Positions 1 through 7,515 are shown, counted from the first letter of the stretch. The stretch: DNA of 12,399 bases from Thermoleophilia bacterium (GCA_025935275.1 JAICVP010000034.1:1-12399); one strand, 5' to 3'. The notes: generated by a model not told the origin, from the letters alone. A program made the numbers and translations.

Positions 1-1193
1 AAGCGGTAGAAGAGGAGCAGGAAGAACGCGACCGCGAGGAGTCCGCCGATGCCGGCGATGAGCGCCTGGTGGAGCGAGTCCTCGCCGAGGGTCGCCGAGA
101 TGTCCTCGCGCTGCACCTGGACGAACTCCACGGGCAGTGCACCCGTCTGGAGGACGAGGGCGAGGTCCTTCGCCTCCTGGATCGAGTCGAGGCCCGTGAT
201 CTGCGCGCGCCCTCCGGCGATTCCGTCGGAGAGCAGCGAGTCGGCGATGTCGATGCGCGGGAAGGAGCGGATCTCGCCGTCGAGCACGATTGCGAAGCTC
301 TGCGAGAAGTCGGAGTTGCCCGGCTGGCCGGCGAGGTTCGCGAGGTTCTGGCCGCGCTGATAGAGCTCGCGCGTGATGTCGTGGAACTTGTCGCCGCCGC
401 TGTTCGTGAAGTCGAGCTCCACGATGGGCTCGTTGCCCGAGCCGAACGTCCAGTCGGTTCCGTCGGCGTTCAGGTCGTTACCGGTGAGCTCCGGAATCGG
501 CTTCGTCGCATTGTTCGGCTCGTACTTGTAGAGGTAGTAATAGGTCGCGCCCGCGGCGGGCACCCCCACCCCGGGGCAGAGCGTCGCGGTGTCGGAGCAG
601 GTGAGGATGATCTTTCCCTCCGGCACCGCGTAGAACTTGGAGCCCTCGGGCTGCTCGCCGCCGAACTGCTTGAGGATGTCTTCCTTCGTCTCGCTCGGGC
701 CCGCGAGCCGCTTCTTGTCTTCGGAGTACAGGTACCACTGCGTCGGCGTGCCCGTCTTGGCGGCCTCCTGCTGCCCTGAGAGCAGGGGCAGGAGCTGGGG
801 CGAGGCGTTGATCTGGCCGCTCGAGCCTGCGGTCGGCGGAAGCGCGTCGGCCTGGAGGTCGAAGAACTGCAGCTGCGCGGTCTGGCCGATGATCTCGGCC
901 GCGCGCCCCGCGTCATGGACGCCGGCGAGCTGCACCGAGATCTGGTCGTTGCCCTGACGCGTGATGACCGGCTCGGACACGCCGAGCTTGTCGATGCGCT
1001 GGCGCATGATCTCGATCGAGCGGTCGAGGTCCTCCTGCGTGATCTCCCTGCCCTGCGGCGCCTTCGCCTGGAGGATGACCTCGAGGCCTCCCTGGAGGTC
1101 GAGGCCGAGTGTCGGCGAGCGGAAGAGCGCCAGCACGACAACCCCGGCGACGGCGGCCAGAATCGCAGTGAGGATGAGGAGGTAGCGACGCAC
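1..1193 (-). CDS. secD: Protein translocase subunit SecD (3' end off window)
   Basis: SecD is a membrane partner of SecYEG that, with SecF, uses the proton gradient to help complete protein export. The visible 397 residues begin with a membrane span (about 5-24), followed directly by the SecD D1-type motif LGLDLQGG (29-36). A large extracytoplasmic P1 region comes next, then the GALP motif (351-354) and the start of a second membrane cluster (about 378-396), where the window ends. The remaining membrane domain is missing only because of the window edge. C199 and C206 in the P1 head could form a disulfide (inference). I chose the GTG at 1193: it is 18 nt after the yajC stop, has an AGGG ribosome site upstream and is followed at once by the membrane span. 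It is the last visible gene of the queA-tgt-yajC-secD operon; secF is expected beyond the edge. Confidence 0.96.
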   Translation of the reverse strand, partial: MRRYLLILTAILAAVAGVVVLALFRSPTLGLDLQGGLEVILQAKAPQGREITQEDLDRSIEIMRQRIDKLGVSEPVITRQGNDQISVQLAGVHDAGRAAEIIGQTAQLQFFDLQADALPPTAGSSGQINASPQLLPLLSGQQEAAKTGTPTQWYLYSEDKKRLAGPSETKEDILKQFGGEQPEGSKFYAVPEGKIILTCSDTATLCPGVGVPAAGATYYYLYKYEPNNATKPIPELTGNDLNADGTDWTFGSGNEPIVELDFTNSGGDKFHDITRELYQRGQNLANLAGQPGNSDFSQSFAIVLDGEIRSFPRIDIADSLLSDGIAGGRAQITGLDSIQEAKDLALVLQTGALPVEFVQVQREDISATLGEDSLHQALIAGIGGLLAVAFFLLLFYR

Positions 1194-1211
1194 TCGCGAA
1201 AGCCCTGCCGG

Positions 1212-1586
1212 CTAGTTCCGGGCCGCGTCCCGCTCCTCGGCGGTCAACGGCTCGTCGGCCGTGACGGGATCGGCCGAGTCGGCGTCCACGGACTCCGCCT
1301 CGTCGGCGGACTCGAGGCGCTCGAGCTCCTCGGGCGGGACGACGGACGCGATCGCGCGGCGGGCGACCGCGATGCGCACGTCCTCGTCGATCTCGAGCAT
1401 CACGCGCTCGGCGTCGAGCTGGACGACCTCGCCGTAGATTCCGCCGGCCGTGACGACCTCGTCCCCGGGCTTGAGGGAGGCAAGCAGATCCGCATGCCTT
1501 CTCTGCTGCTGGCGCTGTGGCCTGACCAGCAGGAAGTACATGAAGCCGAACATCGCAAGAAGCAGAACTAAGAAACCACCACTCAC
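1212..1586 (-). CDS. yajC: YajC, Sec translocon accessory membrane protein
   Basis: YajC is a small single-span inner-membrane protein that associates with SecDF. The 124-residue product has an N-terminal span (about 4-20), the family's RPQ signature right after it (22-24), a basic Q/R stretch, and the soluble-domain motif GDEVVTAGGIYG (41-52). The tail (about 85-124) is very acidic and looks disordered, longer than in compact YajC proteins. The GTG start at 1586 overlaps the tgt stop by four bases (GTGA), and a strong Shine-Dalgarno sequence (GAGGAGGT) sits six bases upstream inside tgt, indicating translational coupling. An open frame continues upstream through tgt, but it is only a tgt shadow; the overlap, ribosome site and membrane span fix the start. 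Confidence 0.95.
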   Translation of the reverse strand: MSGGFLVLLLAMFGFMYFLLVRPQRQQQRRHADLLASLKPGDEVVTAGGIYGEVVQLDAERVMLEIDEDVRIAVARRAIASVVPPEELERLESADEAESVDADSADPVTADEPLTAEERDAARN

Positions 1587-2716
1587 CGAGAGACCTCCTC
1601 GCCTGCCGCAAAGGCCGCCGAGTCGAGACGCTCGAGGGCGGCCGTCTTGTAGGAGCCGAACTCGCCGCGCTCGATGGAAGCCCGCGCTCCGGCGGTCAAA
1701 TCGAGCAGAAACCTGACGTTGTGCTCGGACAAAAGTATCAAGCCGAGCAGCTCCTGTTGATTGATGAGATGGCGGAGATAGGCGCGCGTGAAGCGCCGGC
1801 AGGCCGAGCAGGAGCAGCTTTCGTCCAGCGGCCGCTCGTCCCGGGCGAACCGGGCGTTCTTGAGATTGAGCCGCCCTTCCCACGTGAGCGCCGAGCCGGT
1901 GCGGCCGAGCCGCGTGGGCAACACGCAGTCGAACATGTCGATCCCGCGCTCGACGACCTCCAGGATGCCGGCCGGGTCCCCGATGCCCATGAAGTACCGC
2001 GGCCGCTCGACAGGCAAAAGCGGGGCCGCCCAGCCGACCGTCTCGAGCATCGCCTCGCGGTCCTCCCCCACGCTCAACCCTCCGAGGGCGTGGCCGTCGA
2101 ACCCTAGTGCGGCGATCTCTTCCGTGGACCGGCGGCGCAGCTCGGGATCGGTGCCGCCCTGGCTGATCCCGAAAACGAGCTGGCCCGGTGCGCGCGGCGC
2201 CTCGAGCTGGCGCGTCGCCCAACGCGTCGTCGCAGCGGTGGCGGCCTCGAGCTCCTGTCGCGTCACGTCGGGAGGCGGACAGACGTCCAGACACATGGCG
2301 ATGTCGGAGCCGAGGCGGCGCTGGATGCCGGCGGCAAGCTCTGGTGTGAAGCGCGCCTCCTTGCCGTCGTAGACAGAACGGAACGTGACGCCATCCTCGT
2401 CCACCCCGGTGATGGTGTCGCGCAGGGAGAAGACCTGGAAGCCGCCGGAGTCGGTGAGGATCGGGCCGTCCCAGGCCATGAAGCGGTGCAGGCCGCCCAT
2501 CGCCTCGACGAGCTCCTCGCCGGGACGGAAGTGGAGGTGGTACGTGTTGCCCAGGAGGATCGTCGTGCCGAGCTCGCGCAGCCGCTCGGGGTCGAGTCCT
2601 TTCACGGTGCCCTTGGTGCCGACGGGCATGAAGGCCGGCGTGGGCACGTCGCCGTGCGCGGTGTGGAGGACCCCCGCCCGCGCTTCGCCGCCGGTCGCGA
2701 CGAGGTCGAAGCTCAT
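1583..2716 (-). CDS. tgt: Queuine/preQ1 tRNA-guanine transglycosylase
   Basis: Tgt exchanges the wobble guanine of GUN-anticodon tRNAs for preQ1 in bacteria, a step of queuosine synthesis. The 377-residue length is normal for the family. Visible motifs: GNTYHL (56-61), TDSGGFQVFSL with the general-base aspartate D89, the GISQGG substrate loop (183-188), GGLSVGE (212-218), and MFDCVLPTR with the nucleophile D263. The zinc site is complete: C301, C303, C306 and H332. The presence of all zinc ligands and both catalytic aspartates argues for an active bacterial enzyme. The ATG at 2716 has a GAAGG ribosome site nearby. It is separated from queA by 97 nt and overlaps yajC by four bases. Adjacency to queA supports a complete late queuosine pathway. 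Confidence 0.97.
   Translation of the reverse strand: MSFDLVATGGEARAGVLHTAHGDVPTPAFMPVGTKGTVKGLDPERLRELGTTILLGNTYHLHFRPGEELVEAMGGLHRFMAWDGPILTDSGGFQVFSLRDTITGVDEDGVTFRSVYDGKEARFTPELAAGIQRRLGSDIAMCLDVCPPPDVTRQELEAATAATTRWATRQLEAPRAPGQLVFGISQGGTDPELRRRSTEEIAALGFDGHALGGLSVGEDREAMLETVGWAAPLLPVERPRYFMGIGDPAGILEVVERGIDMFDCVLPTRLGRTGSALTWEGRLNLKNARFARDERPLDESCSCSACRRFTRAYLRHLINQQELLGLILLSEHNVRFLLDLTAGARASIERGEFGSYKTAALERLDSAAFAAGEEVSR
1593..1600 (-). promoter_or_regulatory. Shine-Dalgarno site deciding the yajC start
   Basis: Read on the minus strand this is GAGGAGGT, six bases before the GTG at 1586. It is among the strongest ribosome sites in the window, lies inside the last codons of tgt, and decides the GTG start against longer in-frame options. 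Confidence 0.8.
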
Positions 2717-2810
2717 GCGGAGGACCTTCTTCCGTCTTGTCGCATTGCGCGCACCACAGGTGAATCTTGGCTGGCTACGCTCGAAGCGGGTGGAGGCACG
2801 GGGTGGCCCC

Positions 2811-3752
2811 TCACAAGATCAGCATCGCGTCGCCGAACGAATAGAAGCGATACCGCTCCTCGATCGCGATCTCGTAGAGGCGCCGCGTCTCCTCAACCCC
2901 GGCGAACGCCATCACGAGCGCGAGGAGCGACGAGCGCGGCAGGTGGAAGTTCGTCACCAGCGAGTCCACCCGCCGGAACTCGAATCCAGGTGTGACGAAC
3001 AGCTCGGTGCGTCCCACCAGTGGGGCCCCGCGCGCCAGCGACTCGAGCACCCGCACGCTCGTCGTCCCCACCGCGGTCACGTGCGGTGCGGCCTCGATCC
3101 GCGCCCACGCCTCCTCGCCCACCTCGTACCGCTCGCTGTGCAGCCGGTGCTCCTCGAGCCTCTCGGCAGTCACCGGCCTGAAGGTGTCGAGCCCGACGTG
3201 AAGCGTCACCCGCTCGACGGCGAGCGACGCGAGCAGCTCCGGCGTGAAGTGGAGCCCCGCCGTCGGTGCAGCTGCCGAGCCGCCCTCCTGCGCGTACACG
3301 GTCTGGTAGCGCTCGGCGTCCTCGAGCGGCTCGGTGATGTACGGCGGCAGCGGCGCCTCGCCGTCCGGCTCGCCCGCGAGCCGCAAGCGCCAGCGCCCCT
3401 CGCCCAGCGATTCCAGCAGCTCGACGGGGCCCAGCCGCATCCCCTCGCGAAGTCGCCGGCTCGGCCGCGCGAGCGCCTCCCACACCTCGCCCTCGATCCG
3501 CTCGAGCAGCAAGACTTCGGTGCGGCCACCCGTCGGACGCTCGAGCATGAGCCGCGCGGGAAGCACCCGCGTGTCGTTCACGACGACGAGCGTCCCCTCG
3601 GCGACGCAGGACCCGATGTCGCGAAACTGCCGATGCTCGACGGTGCCGGTCGCCCGGCTGAAAACGAGCAGCCGCGACTCGTCTCGGCGCTCCCGGGGAC
3701 GCTGCGCGATGAGCTCCGGAGGGAGCTCGTAGTCAAGCTCAGACGTCCTCAT
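2811..3752 (-). CDS. queA: S-adenosylmethionine:tRNA ribosyltransferase-isomerase QueA
   Basis: QueA transfers and rearranges the ribose of S-adenosylmethionine onto preQ1-modified tRNA, giving epoxyqueuosine. Family motifs run in order: NDTRVLPARL (59-68), PLPPYI (134-139), GSAAAPTAGLHFT (158-170), HVGLDTFRPV (185-194), VGTTSVRVLES (228-238), TNFHLP (267-272) and the C-terminal YRFYSFGDAMLI (301-312). At 313 residues it is somewhat shorter than the usual 340-360; the missing length falls in variable loops, for example around 105-133, not in motifs. The ATG at 3752 gives the family's typical start (SELDYELPPELIAQ). A longer open frame exists upstream but covers the divergent gene. No good ribosome site precedes the start; a TAACCT -10-like hexamer lies at 3770-3775 on this strand. 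Confidence 0.96.
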   Translation of the reverse strand: MRTSELDYELPPELIAQRPRERRDESRLLVFSRATGTVEHRQFRDIGSCVAEGTLVVVNDTRVLPARLMLERPTGGRTEVLLLERIEGEVWEALARPSRRLREGMRLGPVELLESLGEGRWRLRLAGEPDGEAPLPPYITEPLEDAERYQTVYAQEGGSAAAPTAGLHFTPELLASLAVERVTLHVGLDTFRPVTAERLEEHRLHSERYEVGEEAWARIEAAPHVTAVGTTSVRVLESLARGAPLVGRTELFVTPGFEFRRVDSLVTNFHLPRSSLLALVMAFAGVEETRRLYEIAIEERYRFYSFGDAMLIL

Positions 3753-3780
3753 GCCGACATCCGGGTTGAAGGTTAGAGTC

Positions 3781-4263
3781 ATGACCGTGGACCGCGATGC
3801 CATCGAAAGAGCTCGGATGCGGCTCGCCCAGAGCAGCGAGGAGCGCCCCGACGACGCAGCCCTGCAGGCGTTGCTCGAGCGTGCGCGGGCGGGGCTCGAA
3901 GCCCTTGCGCTGACCACTGCCGAGCTCGAAACGGGAATCCCGGAGCGGCTCGACGCGTCCCTCCAGAAGGGCCTGCGCGAAGAGGTGCTCCCCGTGGCGC
4001 GCCACCTCGCCGAGGTGCGCGGCCTGTCGGGGCAGGCCATTCGCCGCCTCGAGCGGCTGCAGACCGACCTCGCTTCCGAACGCCAGGCACGCGTCGAGGA
4101 CCTCGCGTTGCTCGTCGACCTCATCACCTCCGGCTGGCGCGGGGTCGAAAAGCGGCTCGACCGCATGGAGCGCGTCCTCGATCGCATCGAGCGCGCCCTG
4201 GACGACCGGGCCGAGCGCGCCGCGTCGGTCTACCCGATTCAGCGCCAGAGCCCCGGCGCCTAG
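3781..4263 (+). CDS. Small coiled-coil protein of unknown function
   Basis: A 160-residue protein I do not recognise. It is almost entirely charged and helical (Arg, Glu, Leu, Ala), with heptad-like stretches at about 28-50, 84-112 and 117-147, no signal peptide, no membrane span and no cysteines. A coiled-coil oligomer or adaptor is likely; no enzyme motif is seen. The ATG at 3781 has a GAAGG ribosome site eight bases upstream. An ATG at 3751 is also in frame but would overlap queA's start. The gene is divergent from queA with a 28-nt spacer, so its promoter would have to overlap queA's. It is convergent with the histidine kinase, sharing the four bases CTAG as stop codons on both strands. 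Codon use matches its neighbours, supporting a real gene. Confidence 0.72.
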   Translation: MTVDRDAIERARMRLAQSSEERPDDAALQALLERARAGLEALALTTAELETGIPERLDASLQKGLREEVLPVARHLAEVRGLSGQAIRRLERLQTDLASERQARVEDLALLVDLITSGWRGVEKRLDRMERVLDRIERALDDRAERAASVYPIQRQSPGA

Positions 4264-5654
4264 CGCCGGCCCGCAGGGCTGGCCGGCAGCCTGAGCTCGA
4301 AGCGGGATCCCTTCCCGAGTTGCGACTCGAGCATGAGCTCACCCCCGAGCGCGTGTGCGAGCTGGCGCGCGATGGGGAGCCCGAGGCCGGTCCCTTCGCC
4401 CGCGCGGGACCAGAACGGGCGGAAGATCCGCTCCCGCTCCTCTGGGCCGATCCCCGGGCCCGAGTCGGCGACCGAGATCGAGATCGTCCCGTTGCTCGCG
4501 CTGAGATCAAGGTCGATGCGGCCGCCATCCGGCGTCCACGCGAACGCGTTGTCGAGGAGGTTGGAGACGATCTGCAGCACGCGGTCGCCGTCCGTGTCCA
4601 GGACGGGGTCGGCCCCGAGTGAACACTCGTACTCGATCCCCCGGCGCCGGGCCTCCTCGCCGAAGCTCTCGTATGCCTGCTCCAGCAGGCGCCTCAGCTC
4701 CACCTCCTCCTCTTCGAGGGTGAACTGGTGCGCCTCCATGCGCGCCAGGTCGAGCACGTCGCCGACGAGCCGGGTGAGCCGGTCCGTCTCCGCTCCGATC
4801 ACCCGGAGCGACGCCTCCTGCGTCTCCTCGTCCTGGGCGATGCCCTCCCGCAGCGCCTCGACGTGCCCGCGGATCGCGGTCAGCGGCGTGCGCAGCTCGT
4901 GGGAGACGACCATGAGGAAGTTGCGCTCGCGGCGCTGCGACTCGGCGAGCTTCCCGGTCATCTCCGCGAAGCGCTCGGTGAGGTGGCCGATCTCGTCCTT
5001 CGAGCGCGCCTGCGGCAGCTCGGCATCGTAGCGGCCTGCGGCCACCTCGTCGGCCGCCCGTGAAAGGGCGAGCACCGGCTTCGTCAGCCGCCTCGAGAGG
5101 TACCAGACCAGCCCGCCCGCCACGCCGAGCCCGACGAGGAGCGCGATTGCCATGCGCTTGAGGAGGACGACCCAGCGCTCTTGCAGCTCGGCGCGCGGCT
5201 TGGCGACGACGAGCGCGCCGAAGGTGTCGCCGTTGAGCGTGATCGGGTAGGCGGCGGCGAAGTACGTGCGGTCAGTATCCGGCGGCGTGAACTCGAAGGT
5301 CTGTACCTGGCCGGACTCGAGCTGCGACTGGTCGAGCAGCGAAAGCGGAAGCTGGCGCAGCCCCGACTTCTCGCCGGGGAAGATCTCGACGCCCGCGTAG
5401 TAGATGCGCGAGCCCGTCGCCTGCTCGAGGATCGGCGCGGCGAAGCCGGGAGCCCTGCGCGCCTCGTCCACGCTCCGGATTGCCTGCTCCTGGTAGAGCT
5501 CGGCGAGCCCCTGGGCCTGGCGCCGGAGCTCGGCCAGTGTGCGGTCGCGCGTGTAGTCCTGGAACAGCCGCACCGCGAGCACCGCCGCCACTGCGGATGC
5601 GACCAGCACTCCGACGAGAAAGACAGCCGGGATGCGGTAGCGCAGCGAGCGCAC
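4260..5654 (-). CDS. Membrane sensor histidine kinase
   Basis: The kinase half of a two-component system. Domain order in 464 residues: TM1 (about 9-30), an extracytoplasmic sensor of about 130 residues (33-163) ending in a PAS/Cache-like strand pattern, TM2 (about 166-187), HAMP linker (about 187-240), HisKA with phospho-acceptor H252 in VVSHELRTPL, then the ATPase domain: N box NLLDNAFAW (365-373), G1 DSGPGIG (397-403), F box FRPFW (411-415) and G2 GTGLGL (421-426). All catalytic boxes are intact. The GTG at 5654 starts seven bases after the response-regulator stop, so the two are co-transcribed, regulator first. The ligand cannot be deduced; the sensor has no cysteines. Its stop overlaps that of the convergent coiled-coil gene. 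Confidence 0.95.
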   Translation of the reverse strand: MRSLRYRIPAVFLVGVLVASAVAAVLAVRLFQDYTRDRTLAELRRQAQGLAELYQEQAIRSVDEARRAPGFAAPILEQATGSRIYYAGVEIFPGEKSGLRQLPLSLLDQSQLESGQVQTFEFTPPDTDRTYFAAAYPITLNGDTFGALVVAKPRAELQERWVVLLKRMAIALLVGLGVAGGLVWYLSRRLTKPVLALSRAADEVAAGRYDAELPQARSKDEIGHLTERFAEMTGKLAESQRRERNFLMVVSHELRTPLTAIRGHVEALREGIAQDEETQEASLRVIGAETDRLTRLVGDVLDLARMEAHQFTLEEEEVELRRLLEQAYESFGEEARRRGIEYECSLGADPVLDTDGDRVLQIVSNLLDNAFAWTPDGGRIDLDLSASNGTISISVADSGPGIGPEERERIFRPFWSRAGEGTGLGLPIARQLAHALGGELMLESQLGKGSRFELRLPASPAGRR

Positions 5655-5661
5655 CGGCTGC

Positions 5662-6372
5662 CTACGAGGCTTGGGCGACCTTGGGCTCTACGGAGACCTT
5701 GTAGCCCACGCCCCACACGGTGACGATGGGCGAGGCGTCGCCGAGCTTCCGCCGCAGCTGCCGCACGTGCACGTCGACCGTGCGGGTGTCGCCCGCGAAT
5801 GTGTATCCCCAGACCCGCTCGAGCAGCTGGTCACGCGTGAGCACCAGCCCTCGGTGGTCGAGCAGCTCCCAGAGGAGGTCGAACTCCTTCGGGGCGAGCT
5901 GGACTTCCTCACCGGCGACGGTGACCTCCCTTCGGCCGGCATCGATCTTGAGCTCGCCGTGCTGGAGCGAGGCGCTCTGCAGCTCCCGCCGCTCCGGGTT
6001 CGCCCGCCGCAGCACCGACTTCACCCGGGCGACAAGCTCGCCGGGGTTGAAGGGCTTCGTCAGGTAGTCGTCGGCCCCGACCTCGAGGCCGATGATCTTG
6101 TCGATGTCGTCGTCGCGCGCGGTCAGCATGAGGATCGGGACGTCTGAGCGCTGCCGGATCCGCCGGCACACGTCGATGCCGTCCAGGTCGGGAAGCATGA
6201 GGTCGAGGATGACGAGCGAGGGTGCCTCTGCATCGGCCTGCTCGATCGCGCCGGCCCCGGTGTCGGCCTTGCGCACGACGAAGCCCGCCTTCTCGAGATA
6301 CATGCTCACGAAGGACGCGATGCTCGGCTCATCCTCGACGACGAGGATGGAGTGGCCTTGAGCGCGAGTCAC
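5662..6372 (-). CDS. OmpR/PhoB-family response regulator
   Basis: A 236-residue transcription regulator, presumably phosphorylated by the kinase encoded just downstream. The receiver domain (about 8-122) has acidic pocket residues E13 and D14, phospho-acceptor D57 in VILDLMLPDLDG, T84 and K106 in LTKPFNPGEL. The C-terminal winged helix (about 136-228) shows the family pattern LAPKEFDLLWEL, TRDQLLERVWGY, RTVDVHVRQLRRKLG and VWGVGYK. The GTG at 6372 (AGGA ribosome site about ten bases upstream) places the first strand at the usual position. A longer upstream frame overlaps the secreted-protein gene and is not protein-like. It lies 46 nt after the secreted-protein gene and seven nt before the kinase, so a three-gene operon is possible. 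Target promoters are unknown. Confidence 0.96.
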   Translation of the reverse strand: MTRAQGHSILVVEDEPSIASFVSMYLEKAGFVVRKADTGAGAIEQADAEAPSLVILDLMLPDLDGIDVCRRIRQRSDVPILMLTARDDDIDKIIGLEVGADDYLTKPFNPGELVARVKSVLRRANPERRELQSASLQHGELKIDAGRREVTVAGEEVQLAPKEFDLLWELLDHRGLVLTRDQLLERVWGYTFAGDTRTVDVHVRQLRRKLGDASPIVTVWGVGYKVSVEPKVAQAS

Positions 6373-6418
6373 GTCCGAGTATCCTGCCAAACCCGCCGGG
6401 TGGTCTGCGGGAGCAGCG

Positions 6419-6886
6419 TCAGCAGCTGCCGCTGCCGAGCGCGAAACGCCTGCGCTCGCGCGGCCACGGCTTCGGATCCGCGTCTCCGCGCTGGTACGTC
6501 CCGGTCGGCCCCGTCTCGCGCCCGTCGAGCACGAGGCAGCCGTGCACGAACCCCGAGCCGGAGATGCCGCGCCCGCGTAGCCGCAGCCGCCACTTCTCGG
6601 CACCAAAGGTGTTGAAGGTGATCTCGCGGCCCTTGCAGCGGATCATGTTGCCGTTCGTCTCCCCGCGGGACTCGCAGCCGTTCACGTGCACGTTCGGGGT
6701 AGCGACGATCTTCCCGCGCCTGACGCGCCCGAAGAACGTTCCGCGGTTGCGGACCTTGGCGAGCCCTGCGCCGTCTTTCAGCTGCAGCGAAACGGCACCG
6801 GAGGTCTTGGCCACGGAAGCATGCGCAGCGCCGGCCATCGAGGCCGCGACCGCCACCGCCACGATCAACACCACCCAACGCCGCAT
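6419..6886 (-). CDS. Secreted protein of unknown function, four cysteines
   Basis: A small exported protein whose family I cannot name. From the ATG at 6886 it has 155 residues and a clear signal peptide: MRRW, a hydrophobic core, then AAHA as probable signal peptidase I site around residue 23. The mature part looks all-beta and basic (FFGRVRRGKIVATP, WRLRLRGRGISGSG), with four cysteines, one of them the final residue, enough for two disulfides. An ATG at 6931 adds 15 residues, but those codons have poor GC at third positions and include a -10-like ATATTT stretch, so I prefer 6886; neither start has a good ribosome site. It lies upstream of and on the same strand as the regulator and kinase, so it may belong to their operon or be the sensed or regulated product (inference). 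Confidence 0.75.
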   Translation of the reverse strand: MRRWVVLIVAVAVAASMAGAAHASVAKTSGAVSLQLKDGAGLAKVRNRGTFFGRVRRGKIVATPNVHVNGCESRGETNGNMIRCKGREITFNTFGAEKWRLRLRGRGISGSGFVHGCLVLDGRETGPTGTYQRGDADPKPWPRERRRFALGSGSC

Positions 6887-7015
6887 GTGCTCGAGACGAA
6901 ATATGGCTTGCGGCGGTGAATCTTTCTTCATGAATTTGTAAGCAGAGTGCGCGCGCCGGGAAGGAGTCGCCGTCCAGCCGGCGTACTAGGATCCGCCGCT
7001 TCCGAGGCAGCCCTC

Positions 7016-7273
7016 ATGGACGAGACCCTCCGCCACGACCGTACCGTTCGCCTTCTCGCCGCGCGGCTGGACACGCTCGCCGTCGCATCGATGCGGGTTC
7101 CCGGCGGAGAGCGCATGTACCGCCACCACATCCTGGCCGCCGTGGCGGCCACGCGGCACGCGATCGACCTCGACCTCCTCTCCCCTGCGGAGGCGGACTC
7201 GATCTGGGCCGAGGTCGCGAAGCGCCATCCCGATGCCGGCTGGTGCCGCTCGGGCCCGCGCCTTGCGGCGTAG
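7016..7273 (+). CDS. Small helical protein of unknown function
   Basis: An 85-residue protein I do not recognise. It has mixed charge and looks helical (HDRTVRLLAARLDTLAV; YRHHILAAVAATRHAIDLD; SPAEADSIWAEVAKRHPDA). It has no signal peptide or membrane span and a single cysteine near the end, so no metal site is evident. The ATG at 7016 has a GAGG ribosome site eight bases upstream and a TAGGAT -10-like box at 6987-6992. An in-frame start at 6947 would add a non-protein-like arginine/proline stretch. It converges with the zinc-knuckle gene, with only three bases between stop codons. High GC at third positions supports translation on this strand instead of the antisense frame. Confidence 0.6.
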   Translation: MDETLRHDRTVRLLAARLDTLAVASMRVPGGERMYRHHILAAVAATRHAIDLDLLSPAEADSIWAEVAKRHPDAGWCRSGPRLAA

Positions 7274-7276
7274 GGC

Positions 7277-7483
7277 CTAAGCCACCCGGTGAACCGAACC
7301 GCGCAGCCCGGTCGCGTTCTCATGGCGCAGTGGATCGGCGCTTCTCTGCCACCCTTCGCGGACGGCGTCGGTCTCGCAGAGGAGGCACACGATCCGCCGG
7401 CCGGTCTGCTGGTGCCGAACCTGCCAGGTGCGGAAGCTCTCGCCCGCGAGCAGGTTCCTCCGGCAAACTGCGCACATCGTCAC
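7277..7483 (-). CDS. Small CxxC/CxxC zinc-knuckle protein
   Basis: A 68-residue protein with two CxxC pairs, C4-x2-C7 (CAVC) and C33-x2-C36 (CLLC), separated by 25 residues. This spacing suits one four-cysteine zinc site. Between and after the pairs are LLAGESFRTW and a GW motif. The pattern C-x-x-C-R-R-x-L-L-x-G-E resembles small proteins I associate with Thermoleophilia, but I cannot name the family. The cysteines lie in the first 36 residues; the tail is basic and probably disordered. The GTG at 7483 has a weak AGGA site, or may be nearly leaderless with TAGGAT at 7493-7498; an in-frame ATG six bases further in would also keep both knuckles. It is 32 nt downstream of the 3-hydroxyacyl-CoA dehydrogenase gene, possibly in the same transcript. 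Confidence 0.7.
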   Translation of the reverse strand: MTMCAVCRRNLLAGESFRTWQVRHQQTGRRIVCLLCETDAVREGWQRSADPLRHENATGLRGSVHRVA

Positions 7484-7492
7484 CGGGCTTTG

Positions 7493-7498
7493 ATCCTA
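7493..7498 (-). promoter_or_regulatory. Candidate -10 box before the zinc-knuckle gene
   Basis: TAGGAT on the minus strand, nine bases before the GTG at 7483, fits TANNNT for a nearly leaderless transcript. No clear -35 is visible, and the box also overlaps the weak AGGA ribosome site. Confidence 0.35.
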
Positions 7499-7515
7499 GG
7501 CCCGGGCCCGGACGT

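Noticed and set aside
1587..2294. N-terminal extension of YajC in the open frame
   Set aside because: It is a shadow of tgt. The GTG at 1586 has a strong ribosome site and leads straight into the family's membrane span.
2717..2810. Possible riboswitch or RNA in the queA-tgt gap
   Set aside because: No preQ1 riboswitch-like stem or other known fold was recognised; the spacer is short and without clear structure.
2385..3776. A 463-codon open frame on the plus strand
   Set aside because: Antisense to tgt and queA, low-complexity product without motifs.
6887..6931. Upstream ATG of the secreted protein
   Set aside because: The 14 codons after that ATG have only about half G/C at third positions, unlike the rest of the gene, and the signal peptide is complete from 6886. 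Not fully excluded.
6933..6945. AATTTGTAAGCAG, similar to the 11.2-kb repeat
   Set aside because: It differs by an insertion and a mismatch and is a single copy; the similarity may be chance.
6928..7323. A 131-codon minus-strand frame over the small gene at 7016
   Set aside because: Arg/Ser-rich product; the plus frame has a ribosome site, better GC at third positions and a protein-like composition.
7499..7508. Perfect palindrome GGCCCGGGCC between two minus-strand genes
   Set aside because: It has no loop and no T tract, and such palindromes are common at this GC content. It is not a convincing terminator or operator.
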